From Scatomorpha gallistercoris (lineage in GTDB: Bacteria > Bacillota > Clostridia > Oscillospirales > Oscillospiraceae), in contig DVFX01000028.1 of assembly GCA_018713005.1 (NCBI GenBank), forward strand, positions 8,718 through 72,717: a stretch of 64,000 nucleotides of DNA, written 5' to 3'. The notes beneath the pieces are model-generated. The model ran no database searches and was not told the DNA's origin. It worked only from the letters and a program-made list of their open reading frames with translations. Positions 34,361 through 42,042 of the stretch are shown piece by piece; the first letter of the stretch is position 1, and each line of letters begins with the position of its first letter. Made by a program: the position numbers and the translations under genes.

Positions 34361-34392
34361 ATTAAGGAGGAGTCACACGACTCCTCCTTAAT
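34361..34392. terminator. 14-bp perfect hairpin between GntR and Spo0A-like genes
   Basis: ATTAAGGAGGAGTC (34361-34374), loop ACAC, GACTCCTCCTTAAT (34379-34392). Leftward it is followed by TTTTGC, so it is a fair terminator for the Spo0A-like gene. The arm contains AGGAGG, so on RNA it would mask a Shine-Dalgarno-like sequence. The rest of 34096-34360 is AT-rich and probably holds the GntR promoter; no gene is seen. Confidence 0.6.
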
Positions 34393-34476
34393 TAATATAT
34401 AACCCGTTTGGGCGCTTTTCCCCTGGAACAGGAGGGTTACCTGCGGCTGCGGCAGCTTGTCCGCAGCCTGCGGCGT

Positions 34477-34842
34477 TTACAGAGCTTCCCGCATTGGGAC
34501 TGCTCCGGAGGTTTCGGAGAGCACCTTCATGGTGAGCGCCGCCACAAACTTGGATGAGTGCGGACGCGAGATTAGCTTGCAGCCCATAAGCTCCTCCATG
34601 GCCTCCGGATTGTGCGTCCACGCCGCAGTGGCCACGGTTCGGATATTACGTTCCACCGTTGACCATTTTACACCGTACTGCTTTCCAACCTCGGCATACA
34701 CCAACTTGGTTATCAAAGTCAGTCGTTCCGGTTCAGACGCGCACATCTCAACTGCACGCATTGTCTGAAAGTACCCGGCGTAGTTTGGCGTAATGCCAAG
34801 GTCGTGCAATATCCCGTATACCCGTACACTTATGCTGTCCAT
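34477..34842 (-). CDS. Stand-alone Spo0A C-terminal DNA-binding domain protein
   Basis: A 121-residue protein that matches only the effector domain of Spo0A: VYGILHDLGITPNYAGYFQT, TLITKLVYAEVGKQYGVKWS, TVERNIRTVATAAW and a C-terminal SSKFVAALTMKVLSE. Spo0A is the master switch of sporulation and normally has a receiver domain in front; none is encoded here, so this protein cannot be controlled by phosphorylation in the usual way. ATG 34842 has AAGGGGTG upstream; longer in-frame starts lack any site. It may compete at or share 0A boxes. Such small paralogues occur in clostridia. Confidence 0.8.
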   Translation of the reverse strand: MDSISVRVYGILHDLGITPNYAGYFQTMRAVEMCASEPERLTLITKLVYAEVGKQYGVKWSTVERNIRTVATAAWTHNPEAMEELMGCKLISRPHSSKFVAALTMKVLSETSGAVPMREAL

Positions 34843-35205
34843 GCTCTTACACCCCTTGAAATGATTAATCGCGCTTAGGTTTGTAGTTATTAACCATCTC
34901 CATGACCTTTTCGGGTCCAATGGAATACAAAAGTAGAACTGGAGCCGAACGCCCGGCGCCGCGCAATATTCATCTGCTGCGGCACAGGACGCGCTGTTCT
35001 CAAGGCCCTTGAGCGAGGTGGTGTTGGCCCCGGCCAAGGAGCTGAGAAGTCCCCGCGAAATTCCCCTCTCTTTGTGAAGTCATGCCATGTTTTTACCAAC
35101 TTCTAAGGTATATGACATAAAAATCCCTCCGCACTATAGAATAGAAAAGATTTGCGAATTTGGACAGTAAGTATACTGCTGATTTTGAAATTTTTTATAA
35201 AAATA
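34843..35205. other. Intergenic stretch without a recognised gene
   Basis: About 360 bp between the Spo0A-like gene and the terminator of the HAD-NUDIX gene. The short open frames show no family match and no ribosome sites. The left part probably contains the promoter of the Spo0A-like gene; I could not place it with confidence. Confidence 0.4.
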
Positions 35206-35238
35206 TGCCGCCGGACCAGATGACAATGGCCGGCGGCA
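35206..35238 (-). terminator. Terminator of the HAD-NUDIX gene
   Basis: TGCCGCCGG (35206-35214) and CCGGCGGCA (35230-35238) form a perfect 9-bp stem; on the minus strand ATATTTTTAT follows. Confidence 0.75.
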
Positions 35239-35242
35239 GACA

Positions 35243-36316
35243 TCAGCAATCCAAACTGTCTATTTTGTCGCAGTAGTTGAGTAACGGATGAAGCTCACTT
35301 CGGGCCTGCATGACCAGAAGCTCTCCCGGCGTCACCCACTTCGCATCGCACACTTCCTCGCGCTGCAGCGCCAGCTCAGGAAAAGGCTCCGGAGCGGGGA
35401 ACATCCAGGCGTCGTAGAAATCCCGCTCGCGCCGGACACTGTGTATCAGGCCGGCGCGCCTGCCGTCCAGGCACAGGCCCAGCTCTTCGTGAATCTCACG
35501 CAATATCGCCGTCAGGCTGTCCTCTCCCGCGAGCACATGCCCGCCGGTAGGTTCCCAGAGCAGAGGATACTTTTTGCCCTCGGCCCGCCTCGTCAGCAGC
35601 ACGCGTCCCTGCCCGTCGCGTATCCAGCCGCTGACGGAGAGGTGATAGCGCCCGGGCGGGACAGGGTCGCCACGGCGCAGCGTTTCGCCTGTCGGGACTC
35701 GTCCGGCATCGTACAAATCCATCAGCTCACCGGTCAGCGGCGCGCCTTCCAGCCCGTGCGAGGCGTCGTATATCTGCATCCCGGCGCGGGACGCGCTGCT
35801 TAAAGCCTCGCGGCTGTCGTCCAGCACGAGGCAGCGCGAGGGCTCGACGCCCAGCCGCCTCGCGGCGAGAAGAAACACGTCCGGCTCGAACTTGCCGCGG
35901 CGGGTTTCGTCGGTTGAGCAGAACGCGTCGAAGCTGCCCGTGAGCCCCAGCCGCTGCAGGCAGGGGGCGTACAGGCGCTCCGGCAGACTTGTCGCCACGG
36001 CCAGCCTGACGCCGAGCGTGCGCAGCCGGGACAAATATTTGCGCGCGCCCGGCAGCAGTGCGGCCCTGTTCGCGTACTCGTCCAGCGAGAGCGCATCCCA
36101 CTCGTCAAGCAGACGCTCGGGGGACTCCTGCAGCCCAAAGCGCGAGACGGTGTACTCTGCGGCCTCGGCGAAGCTGAGCGAGTGGACGCGCACGACGTAG
36201 TCGCGCGGGCAGGGCAGGCCGCGGACGGCGAGCGGTGCGGCAAGTATGCCGTCCCACGCGGACATCGTGTTGAGCAGCGTGCCGTCCAAATCAAAAATAG
36301 CGGCGTCGAAGTTCAT
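35243..36316 (-). CDS. HAD phosphatase fused to a NUDIX hydrolase
   Basis: A 357-residue two-domain protein. Residues 1-205 are a HAD hydrolase of the beta-phosphoglucomutase/pyrophosphatase type: nucleophile Asp in AAIFDLDGTLLNT, motif II in AVATSLPERLY, and the Asp pair region in RCLVLDDSREALSSA. Residues 235-350 are a NUDIX domain with the box GGHVLAGEDSLTAILREIHEELG (about 270-292). The pair suggests sequential removal of phosphates from a nucleotide or sugar nucleotide. ATG 36316 follows AAAAGGAGG; an upstream in-frame ATG has no site. Its transcript carries a long structured leader (36358-36505). Confidence 0.83.
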   Translation of the reverse strand: MNFDAAIFDLDGTLLNTMSAWDGILAAPLAVRGLPCPRDYVVRVHSLSFAEAAEYTVSRFGLQESPERLLDEWDALSLDEYANRAALLPGARKYLSRLRTLGVRLAVATSLPERLYAPCLQRLGLTGSFDAFCSTDETRRGKFEPDVFLLAARRLGVEPSRCLVLDDSREALSSASRAGMQIYDASHGLEGAPLTGELMDLYDAGRVPTGETLRRGDPVPPGRYHLSVSGWIRDGQGRVLLTRRAEGKKYPLLWEPTGGHVLAGEDSLTAILREIHEELGLCLDGRRAGLIHSVRRERDFYDAWMFPAPEPFPELALQREEVCDAKWVTPGELLVMQARSELHPLLNYCDKIDSLDC

Positions 36317-36357
36317 AAAATTTTCCTCCTTTTTTGAACTACGCCGGCAAAACGAAA

Positions 36358-36505
36358 GCCCCGTACCGGTACGGGGCTCAAAAAAGCGCAAACCGGCACG
36401 GAATTGCTCCCGTGCCGGCATTAACCGACAGGTCAAGAGGTCCGGCGTGAACCGTTTTCAGCCTTTCGGCTCCCTCGCAACTGGTCTGACATATTCGGTT
36501 GAGTT
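36358..36505 (-). ncRNA. Structured leader with two terminator-like hairpins; candidate riboswitch or attenuator
   Basis: Behind the promoter at 36507-36535, the predicted leader folds into a stem AACCGA/TCGGTT enclosing a GAGG/CCTC stem with two small hairpins (AGCC-GAAA-GGCT and CGG-TTCACG-CCG). It is followed by a strong hairpin (CCGGCACGG/CCGTGCCGG, 36420-36394) and GCGCTTTTTT, then by a second hairpin (AGCCCCGTACC/GGTACGGGGCT, 36379-36358). The coding sequence starts 40 nt later. I could not match it to a known riboswitch class. The order aptamer-like fold, terminator, gene is what a transcriptional riboswitch would show. Confidence 0.5.
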
Positions 36506-36506
36506 T

Positions 36507-36535
36507 ATCATACCATCCGGCGGCGGAATATGCAA
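36507..36535 (-). promoter_or_regulatory. Promoter of the HAD-NUDIX leader
   Basis: Minus-strand TTGCAT (36535-36530), a 17-bp spacer, TATGAT (36512-36507). This places the transcript start near 36500, about 185 nt before the coding sequence. Confidence 0.6.
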
Positions 36536-36611
36536 GCGTGAAATCCGGCTGCTGGCGTAAGCGAGGCGCGTGTGATACAATACAAACATAGACTGTGAAA
36601 CGGGGGATAGC

Positions 36612-37013
36612 ATGACCGAAGTAGTGGCGGCGCTCATTTGGGAGCGCGGGAAATTTATGATTTGCCAGAGACCCGCCGGTAAGGCGCGGGGCCTGCTGTG
36701 GGAATTTGTCGGCGGCAAGGTGGAGCCGGGCGAGACGAAGGCCGACGCGCTCGTGCGCGAATGCCGGGAGGAGCTTGGCGTCACCGTCGGGGTGGGCGAG
36801 GCGTTCATGGAGGTCACGCACGAGTATCCGGACCTCACCGTCCACCTCACGCTCTTCAACGCGGAGATAGCTTCAGGCACGCCACAGAAACTTGAGCACA
36901 ACGACATCCGCTGGATAAGCCCGGAGGAGATAGACGCCTATGACTTCTGCCCGGCCGACGAGGTGATATTGCAAAAGCTCAGGCGGGAAGGGCCTGATAA
37001 CGGGAAAATATAG
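36612..37013 (+). CDS. mutT: MutT-type NUDIX hydrolase (8-oxo-dGTP diphosphatase)
   Basis: A 133-residue NUDIX protein. The N-terminus (TEVVAALIWERGKFMICQRP) and the NUDIX box GGKVEPGETKADALVRECREELG (residues 36-58) are those of MutT, which removes oxidised nucleotides from the pool. The C-terminus ends in DEVILQKLRREG, also typical. GGGGGATAG precedes the ATG. It is divergent from the HAD-NUDIX gene, and its stop codon lies inside its terminator. Confidence 0.88.
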   Translation: MTEVVAALIWERGKFMICQRPAGKARGLLWEFVGGKVEPGETKADALVRECREELGVTVGVGEAFMEVTHEYPDLTVHLTLFNAEIASGTPQKLEHNDIRWISPEEIDAYDFCPADEVILQKLRREGPDNGKI

Positions 37014-37036
37014 GGCGGGTTTCCGCCCTATATTTT
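37005..37036 (+). terminator. Terminator of mutT, overlapping its stop codon
   Basis: AAAATATAGGGCGG (37005-37018) pairs perfectly with CCGCCCTATATTTT (37023-37036), loop GTTT; T-rich sequence follows. Confidence 0.88.
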
Positions 37037-37114
37037 TGTTTTTCATCTGACGGAACCTTTCCCGGCCCGGCACGTCTTACTTATAACGGGAAAAATTAAA
37101 TGGAGGTGCAAAAA

Positions 37115-38026
37115 ATGAGACGCAAGCTTATGTGCGCAGCGCTGGCTCTGGCCTTTGCGCTGCTGGCGGCGTGCGGCGCGCCGGAGGCCCAGCCCTCACC
37201 CACGCCGGATGCCAACCAGGTGAGCTTCACGCGGGAGAACTTCCCGCGCCTGGACGGCTCCACCGCCACGGCGCCGCTGGGCAGGGCGATAGCCGCCGTA
37301 CTTCTGGGCGAGAGCGAGGACGAGGTGTCCGACCTCATAGACTTCTCGCGCACGACCGAGTCATACCGGGAGCTGATGCGCGGAAACCGCGACCTCGTCA
37401 TCGCGGCTGAACCCAACGAGGCCGTGTTCGACGAGATGAAGGAAGCCGGCTTCGAGATCGAGATGGAGCCCTTTGCCATGGACGCCCTCGTGTTTATGGT
37501 CAACGCGGGCAACCCGGTTGAGTCGCTCACGCTCGAGCAGCTGCGTGGCATCTACACCGGAGAGATAACGAACTGGAGCGAGGTAGGCGGCGAGGACGCG
37601 GAGATAGTCGCCTTCCAGCGCAACGCCGAGTCCGGCAGCCAGGTGCTGATGGAGAAGCTGGTCATGGACGGGACGGAAATGATAGACCCGCCGGAGGGCG
37701 GTATGGTCGGCGAGATGGGTACGCTTATATCCGCCGTCAAGGAGTACGACAACAGCGCCAACGCCATAGGCTACACCGTCTATTACTACGCCAATGACAT
37801 GCAGATGGCCGACGGTCTCAAGCTGCTCAAGGTGGACGGTGTGGAGCCGAACGCCAAGACCATTGGCTCAGACGAGTACCCCTTCCTCAACCCCTACTAC
37901 GTCGCCATTGACGCAGCTGAGCCCGAGAACTCAATGACTCGCGTGCTCTTTGACTGGATACTCGGCCCCGACGGGCAGAAGCTGGTGGATATGCAGGGCT
38001 ATGTCGCGGTGAACGGGGTGGGCTGA
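37115..38026 (+). CDS. PstS-like phosphate-binding lipoprotein
   Basis: A 303-residue substrate-binding lipoprotein. The signal ends in LLAACGAPEAQPSPTP, giving a lipobox Cys near residue 20. The mature part has PstS-type features: FPRLDGSTATAPLGRAI near the start, LIDFSRTTESY, then IYTGEITNWSEVGG and QRNAESGSQ, which line the phosphate pocket. No permease or ATPase genes follow, so it is an orphan binding protein or a sensor. The ATG at 37115 is preceded by GGAGGTG; the ATG at 37100 overlaps that site. The next gene starts 1 nt after its stop. Confidence 0.78.
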   Translation: MRRKLMCAALALAFALLAACGAPEAQPSPTPDANQVSFTRENFPRLDGSTATAPLGRAIAAVLLGESEDEVSDLIDFSRTTESYRELMRGNRDLVIAAEPNEAVFDEMKEAGFEIEMEPFAMDALVFMVNAGNPVESLTLEQLRGIYTGEITNWSEVGGEDAEIVAFQRNAESGSQVLMEKLVMDGTEMIDPPEGGMVGEMGTLISAVKEYDNSANAIGYTVYYYANDMQMADGLKLLKVDGVEPNAKTIGSDEYPFLNPYYVAIDAAEPENSMTRVLFDWILGPDGQKLVDMQGYVAVNGVG

Positions 38027-38027
38027 G

Positions 38028-39281
38028 ATGAAAGCAGGCAGAATAGCGCTTTTGCTCGCGTTTGCGCTGCTGCTCACGGCCTGCGGGGCGCCGGAGGCGG
38101 AGCCTTCGCCTACGCCTGGCAGCTCCGGCGGGGAGGTTGCAGTGCACTGGGACGCGCTCACGCCCAAGCCGGAGAATGTGGCCAAGCGCTGGTATAAGGG
38201 GTATACTGACGAGCTGATACCCTCGGACGATTACGGCGAGCTTGTGCCGTACATCGGCGGCGAAATGTCGCATCAGTATGTGGGTACAAGCTGGTACTAC
38301 GGGCTCGCAACCCGCGACGGCGTCATCATCACCGATCCGGTGTACGCAGATGTGAGCGCCACAGACGGGGGAAGCGCACTCGTGCTCCGCACAGCCGTGC
38401 CGAACGATGCTCCGATAGTGGACGAGTGGACGCCAAGGCACGACGACCGCTATGGCCTCGCCGCCATAGACGGTTCCTGGTACACGGGGCAGATATACAC
38501 CGACAACATATGCACCAGCACGCTCGGCGCTCTATTTTTTGATACGGATGGCGACGTCGTTATGGTCTCCGCCGAGGACGGCTCCGAGCTCTTCCGATGG
38601 AGGGCGGACGAGTTGCCCATAGAGGGCCTGGAACCAAGCCCTTTCTACTGGGAAATCGTCAGTGTCGAGGGCGAATACATGAGATTTACGCACTGGGGCA
38701 CAGGGGGAGAGAACAGATACGACTACGTCGACCTCAGGACAGGCGAGCTGCTTGATACCGCGCCGGATGTGTTCAACGTGGTATATGACGGCGAGACCAT
38801 GCGCTACGATGGCGGCACCTTCACCGTCTCTGACGGCGCCGTGACCATAAACGCAGACAGCGGGGAGACGCACACCTTCCCGGTGCCCGACTGGGCCGGA
38901 GAGTTTTTCTATCCCGACATAAACGGCGACCGCATCCTGATTGGACATGACGGCGTGACCCTGCTTACCGACCTCGACGGGAACGAGCTCGCGCGTATAG
39001 ACGGGATAGCAAACTGGACTTGGCAGTTGTACGGTACGGCCTGGTCGCTCCCGGCCGTGACCGACTATGTTTCAAGCGAGGACGGTCTCGGGTTCTGGGT
39101 GGACTACACGCTTTATGACCGCGACGGCGAGCTGATGGGGAAATTCTCCGGCAATGTCGAGCAGTGGGGCGATCGTCTGCTCATAGCCGATAGCGACAGC
39201 TACCGTCTCACAGACCTTGAGGGCAGCGACCTCATACGCCTGTCCCGTTTCGACCAGCTGGACATACCGGCGGAGGAATAG
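38028..39281 (+). CDS. WG-repeat-like lipoprotein of unknown function
   Basis: A 417-residue exported protein whose signal and linker (LLLTACGAPEAEPSPTPG) closely copy those of the preceding PstS-like protein, suggesting recent shared origin of the leader. The mature part is built of repeated short beta units with Asp/Gly turns (YGLAAIDGSWYTGQIYTDN, FFDTDGDVVMVSAEDGSELF, LLTDLDGNELARIDG), as in WG-repeat or propeller proteins. It is coupled to the PstS-like gene. A joint role in the envelope is likely; nothing more specific can be said. Confidence 0.6.
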   Translation: MKAGRIALLLAFALLLTACGAPEAEPSPTPGSSGGEVAVHWDALTPKPENVAKRWYKGYTDELIPSDDYGELVPYIGGEMSHQYVGTSWYYGLATRDGVIITDPVYADVSATDGGSALVLRTAVPNDAPIVDEWTPRHDDRYGLAAIDGSWYTGQIYTDNICTSTLGALFFDTDGDVVMVSAEDGSELFRWRADELPIEGLEPSPFYWEIVSVEGEYMRFTHWGTGGENRYDYVDLRTGELLDTAPDVFNVVYDGETMRYDGGTFTVSDGAVTINADSGETHTFPVPDWAGEFFYPDINGDRILIGHDGVTLLTDLDGNELARIDGIANWTWQLYGTAWSLPAVTDYVSSEDGLGFWVDYTLYDRDGELMGKFSGNVEQWGDRLLIADSDSYRLTDLEGSDLIRLSRFDQLDIPAEE

Positions 39282-39300
39282 CATACAATATAAAAACAAA

Positions 39301-39329
39301 AGCGGCCGCGCAGAACGTGCGCGGCCGCT
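39301..39329. terminator. Bidirectional terminator between the lipoproteins and the liv operon
   Basis: AGCGGCCGCGCA (39301-39312) pairs perfectly with TGCGCGGCCGCT (39318-39329), loop GAACG. A-rich sequence lies on the left side and TT on the right, so it serves both convergent units. Confidence 0.7.
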
Positions 39330-39349
39330 TTGCCGTGTGTGTTTAGCTG

Positions 39350-40060
39350 TCAGCCGCCGAGATACGCCTTGCGTACCTGGTCGCTCTCGGCGAGCTCCCT
39401 GCCCGTACCGCTGAGGGTGATGTTGCCGGTCTCCATGACGTAGGCGCGGTCGGCCACGGACAGGGCCATCTGTGCGTTTTGCTCGACAAGCAGTATGGTC
39501 GTACCGGCGTCGTGCAGCTTTTGGATTATCTCGAATATCTGCTCGACAAGTATGGGCGCGAGACCCATGGAGGGCTCGTCGAGCATCAGCAGCTTGGGCT
39601 TGCTCATCAGCGCGCGTCCCATGGCCAGCATCTGCTGCTCACCGCCGGAGAGCGTTCCCGCTATCTGCTTGCGGCGTTCTTTAAGGCGCGGGAACTGCGC
39701 GAACACCTTCTCAAGCTCGGCGTCGACGCCGCTGCCGCCCTGGGTATAGGCACCCATGTCCAGATTCTCCTGCACGGTCATCTGCAGGAAGATGCGCCGC
39801 CCTTCGGGGACTTGCGCCAGGCCGCGCTCAACTATCTTGTGCGGCTGCAGGCGGGAGATGTTTTCGCCGCAGAACTCTATGCAGCCCGTCTTAGAGCGCA
39901 GCAGGCCGGATATGGTCTGCAGCGTGGTGCTCTTGCCGGCCCCGTTCGCGCCTATCAGCGTGACTATCTCGCCCTCGTCGACGTGGAAGGATATGCCCTT
40001 GATGGCGTGGATGGCGCCGTAGTATACATTTATATTATCTACTCTGAGTATTTCGCCCAC
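39350..40060 (-). CDS. livF: Branched-chain amino acid ABC transporter ATPase LivF
   Basis: A 236-residue ABC ATPase. Walker A is IGANGAGKSTTLQ, the signature LSGGEQQMLAMGRAL, and Walker B KLLMLDEPSMGLAP. The start EILRVDNINVYYGAIHAIKG is typical of LivF. GTG 40060 follows GGAGG by 8 nt. It is last in the livJ-H-M-G-F order, coupled closely to livG. Confidence 0.92.
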   Translation of the reverse strand: MGEILRVDNINVYYGAIHAIKGISFHVDEGEIVTLIGANGAGKSTTLQTISGLLRSKTGCIEFCGENISRLQPHKIVERGLAQVPEGRRIFLQMTVQENLDMGAYTQGGSGVDAELEKVFAQFPRLKERRKQIAGTLSGGEQQMLAMGRALMSKPKLLMLDEPSMGLAPILVEQIFEIIQKLHDAGTTILLVEQNAQMALSVADRAYVMETGNITLSGTGRELAESDQVRKAYLGG

Positions 40061-40063
40061 GGC

Positions 40064-40918
40064 TCACGCCTCCTTTTTGCGGCCAAGGTAGGCCTCGATT
40101 ACCACGGGGTTGGACTGTATATCCTCCGGGGTACCCTTGGCTATGACCTTGCCGAAGTTCAGCACGCATATGCCTTCACATATGCCCATGACGAGGTTCA
40201 TGTCGTGCTCGATGAGCATGATGGCTATCTGGAAGGTGTCGCGTATCTTGATGATGTTTTCCATGAGCTCGGCCGTCTCGCTGGGATTCATACCTGCGGC
40301 GGGCTCGTCGAGCAGCAGCAGGCTGGGGTTCGTGCCGAGTGCGCGGACTATCTCCAGGCGGCGCTGTGCGCCGTAAGGGAGGGAGCCCGCCTTGGCGTTC
40401 GCCAAGTCCTGCATGTCGAAAATGCTGAGCAGCTCCATGGCGCGCTCGTGGGCTATGCGCTCCTGCTTCCAGTAGGAGGGCAGGCGGAGGATGCCGCTGA
40501 AGTAGCCGTACTTTATCTGGTTGTGCATGCCGAGCTTGACGTTGTCCTCGACCGAGAGGTTGGAGAAGAGCCTGATGTTCTGGAAGGTGCGCGCCACGCC
40601 GAGCTTGTTCACCTGCACGGTGTTCATCCCGGCGGTGTCCTTGCCGTCTATCATTATCGTGCCGCGTGTGGGCTGATACACCTTCGTGAGCAGGTTGAAC
40701 ACCGTGGTCTTGCCCGCACCGTTGGGCCCGATGAGGCCTGCTATCTCCGTGCGGCCTATGGTGAGGTTGAAGTCGTCCACGGCGGTGAGGCCTCCGAAGT
40801 CTATGCCCAGGTGCCGGGCTTCCAGCACCGGAAGCTTGTCGAGGTCGCGCTCTGGTATATAAGCGTCGCTCGGCATGTTCACGAGCGGGCTTTCAATCTT
40901 GGATTTGACCTTAGCCAT
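40064..40918 (-). CDS. livG: Branched-chain amino acid ABC transporter ATPase LivG
   Basis: A 284-residue ABC ATPase with Walker A IGPNGAGKTTVFNLL, the LivG-specific GVARTFQNIRLFSNLSV, the degenerate signature LPYGAQRRLEIVRAL and Walker B LLLLDEPAAGMNP. A ~25-residue N-terminal extension (IESPLVNMPSDAYIPERDL) precedes the usual start. It overlaps livM by 8 bp and is followed by livF after 3 bp. Confidence 0.92.
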   Translation of the reverse strand: MAKVKSKIESPLVNMPSDAYIPERDLDKLPVLEARHLGIDFGGLTAVDDFNLTIGRTEIAGLIGPNGAGKTTVFNLLTKVYQPTRGTIMIDGKDTAGMNTVQVNKLGVARTFQNIRLFSNLSVEDNVKLGMHNQIKYGYFSGILRLPSYWKQERIAHERAMELLSIFDMQDLANAKAGSLPYGAQRRLEIVRALGTNPSLLLLDEPAAGMNPSETAELMENIIKIRDTFQIAIMLIEHDMNLVMGICEGICVLNFGKVIAKGTPEDIQSNPVVIEAYLGRKKEA

Positions 40919-42032
40919 TTGCCGCGCCCCCTTTCTTGCCCCTGCAGGCGAATATGCCCTTCAAGCCGTCGGCGCTGCGCGAAAAGACGGCCCTGAACTG
41001 CGGGCTGTTTGTGGCCAGCATTACCAGGATGAGCACGATGGCGTAGACCAGCATCCTGTAGTCGTCGAAGCCGCGCAGGGCCTCGGGCAGTATGGTCAGG
41101 ACGGTCGCGGCGATTATGCTGCCCCATATCTTGCCCAGACCGCCGAGCACGACGAACACGAGGATGAGTATCGAGGTGTTGAAGTTGAACTTTGTGGCGG
41201 CGAGGTTGGAGAAATTGAGGCCGTAGAGCGCGCCGGCGGCCCCGGCCAGGGCGGCGCTGGTGACGAAGGCCATCAGCTTGTACTTGGTGACGTTGATGCC
41301 CACGCTCTCTGCGGCGATGCGGTTGTCCCGGAGGGCCATGATGGCGCGGCCGGAGCGGCTGCGCACCAGGTTGAGCACGATTACGAGCGTAACCATGATG
41401 AGGATGAAGCCCGCTGTGAAGCCGGCAATCGTGTCTGTACCCGTCGCGCCCTGCGCGCCCTTGATTATGGCTATGCCGTTCTCGGTAAGGCCGAGGTCGT
41501 TGGCGGTCTTGCTGCCGTCAAAGTTGAAGATTATGTGCAGGCCGTTCTCGTCGTGGCCGACGATGAGGCAGTTTATGAGCTCCTTGATTATCTCGCCGAA
41601 GGCCAGGGTGACGATGGCGAGGTAGTCGCCGCGCAGGCGCAGCACGGGTACGCCGACGATGAGCCCGGCGACAGCGGCGCAGGCGGCGCCCACAATGAGC
41701 GCGATGACGAGCCGCACGGCGTCGGAGGGGATGGACGCCTGCAGGCTCATGGCCGCGATGATTCCGGAGAAGGCGCCTACGCTCATAAAGCCCGCGTGGC
41801 CGAGGCTCAACTCGCCGAGGACGCCGACGGTCAGGTTCAGGGATATGGCCATGACTATGTAGCAGCAGATGGGTACGAGCTGCCCCTGGAAGGAACGGCT
41901 TAGCATGCCCTGGCTGCCGAGAAGGGTGACGACGGCGAAGGCAAGGATGACGCCGAGATAGGTTGCGTAGTCTATTTTGGCCGCTTTGCTTATCCTGGGA
42001 GCTGCGGCGCTGGGTTTGTTGCGTTTGCTCAT
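40911..42032 (-). CDS. livM: Branched-chain amino acid ABC permease LivM
   Basis: A 373-residue inner-membrane permease with about ten helices. The family segments LSLGHAGFMSVGAFSGI and VPVLRLRGDYLAIVTLAFGE are present, as is the EAA-like loop AIMALRDNRIAAESVGI. The start at ATG 42032 has GAGGTGG upstream. It pairs with LivH to form the channel. Confidence 0.92.
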   Translation of the reverse strand: MSKRNKPSAAAPRISKAAKIDYATYLGVILAFAVVTLLGSQGMLSRSFQGQLVPICCYIVMAISLNLTVGVLGELSLGHAGFMSVGAFSGIIAAMSLQASIPSDAVRLVIALIVGAACAAVAGLIVGVPVLRLRGDYLAIVTLAFGEIIKELINCLIVGHDENGLHIIFNFDGSKTANDLGLTENGIAIIKGAQGATGTDTIAGFTAGFILIMVTLVIVLNLVRSRSGRAIMALRDNRIAAESVGINVTKYKLMAFVTSAALAGAAGALYGLNFSNLAATKFNFNTSILILVFVVLGGLGKIWGSIIAATVLTILPEALRGFDDYRMLVYAIVLILVMLATNSPQFRAVFSRSADGLKGIFACRGKKGGAANG

Positions 42033-42042
42033 AGCGTCCACC

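Noticed and set aside
34843..35037. Longer start for the Spo0A-like protein
   Set aside because: The extra 65 residues have no similarity to a receiver domain and no ribosome site; AAGGGGTG supports the start at 34842.
36420..36480. SRP RNA-like string on the plus strand
   Set aside because: AGGTCAAGAGGTCCGG superficially recalls the SRP RNA core, but the flanking tetraloop and stem are absent; the minus-strand leader explains the structure better.
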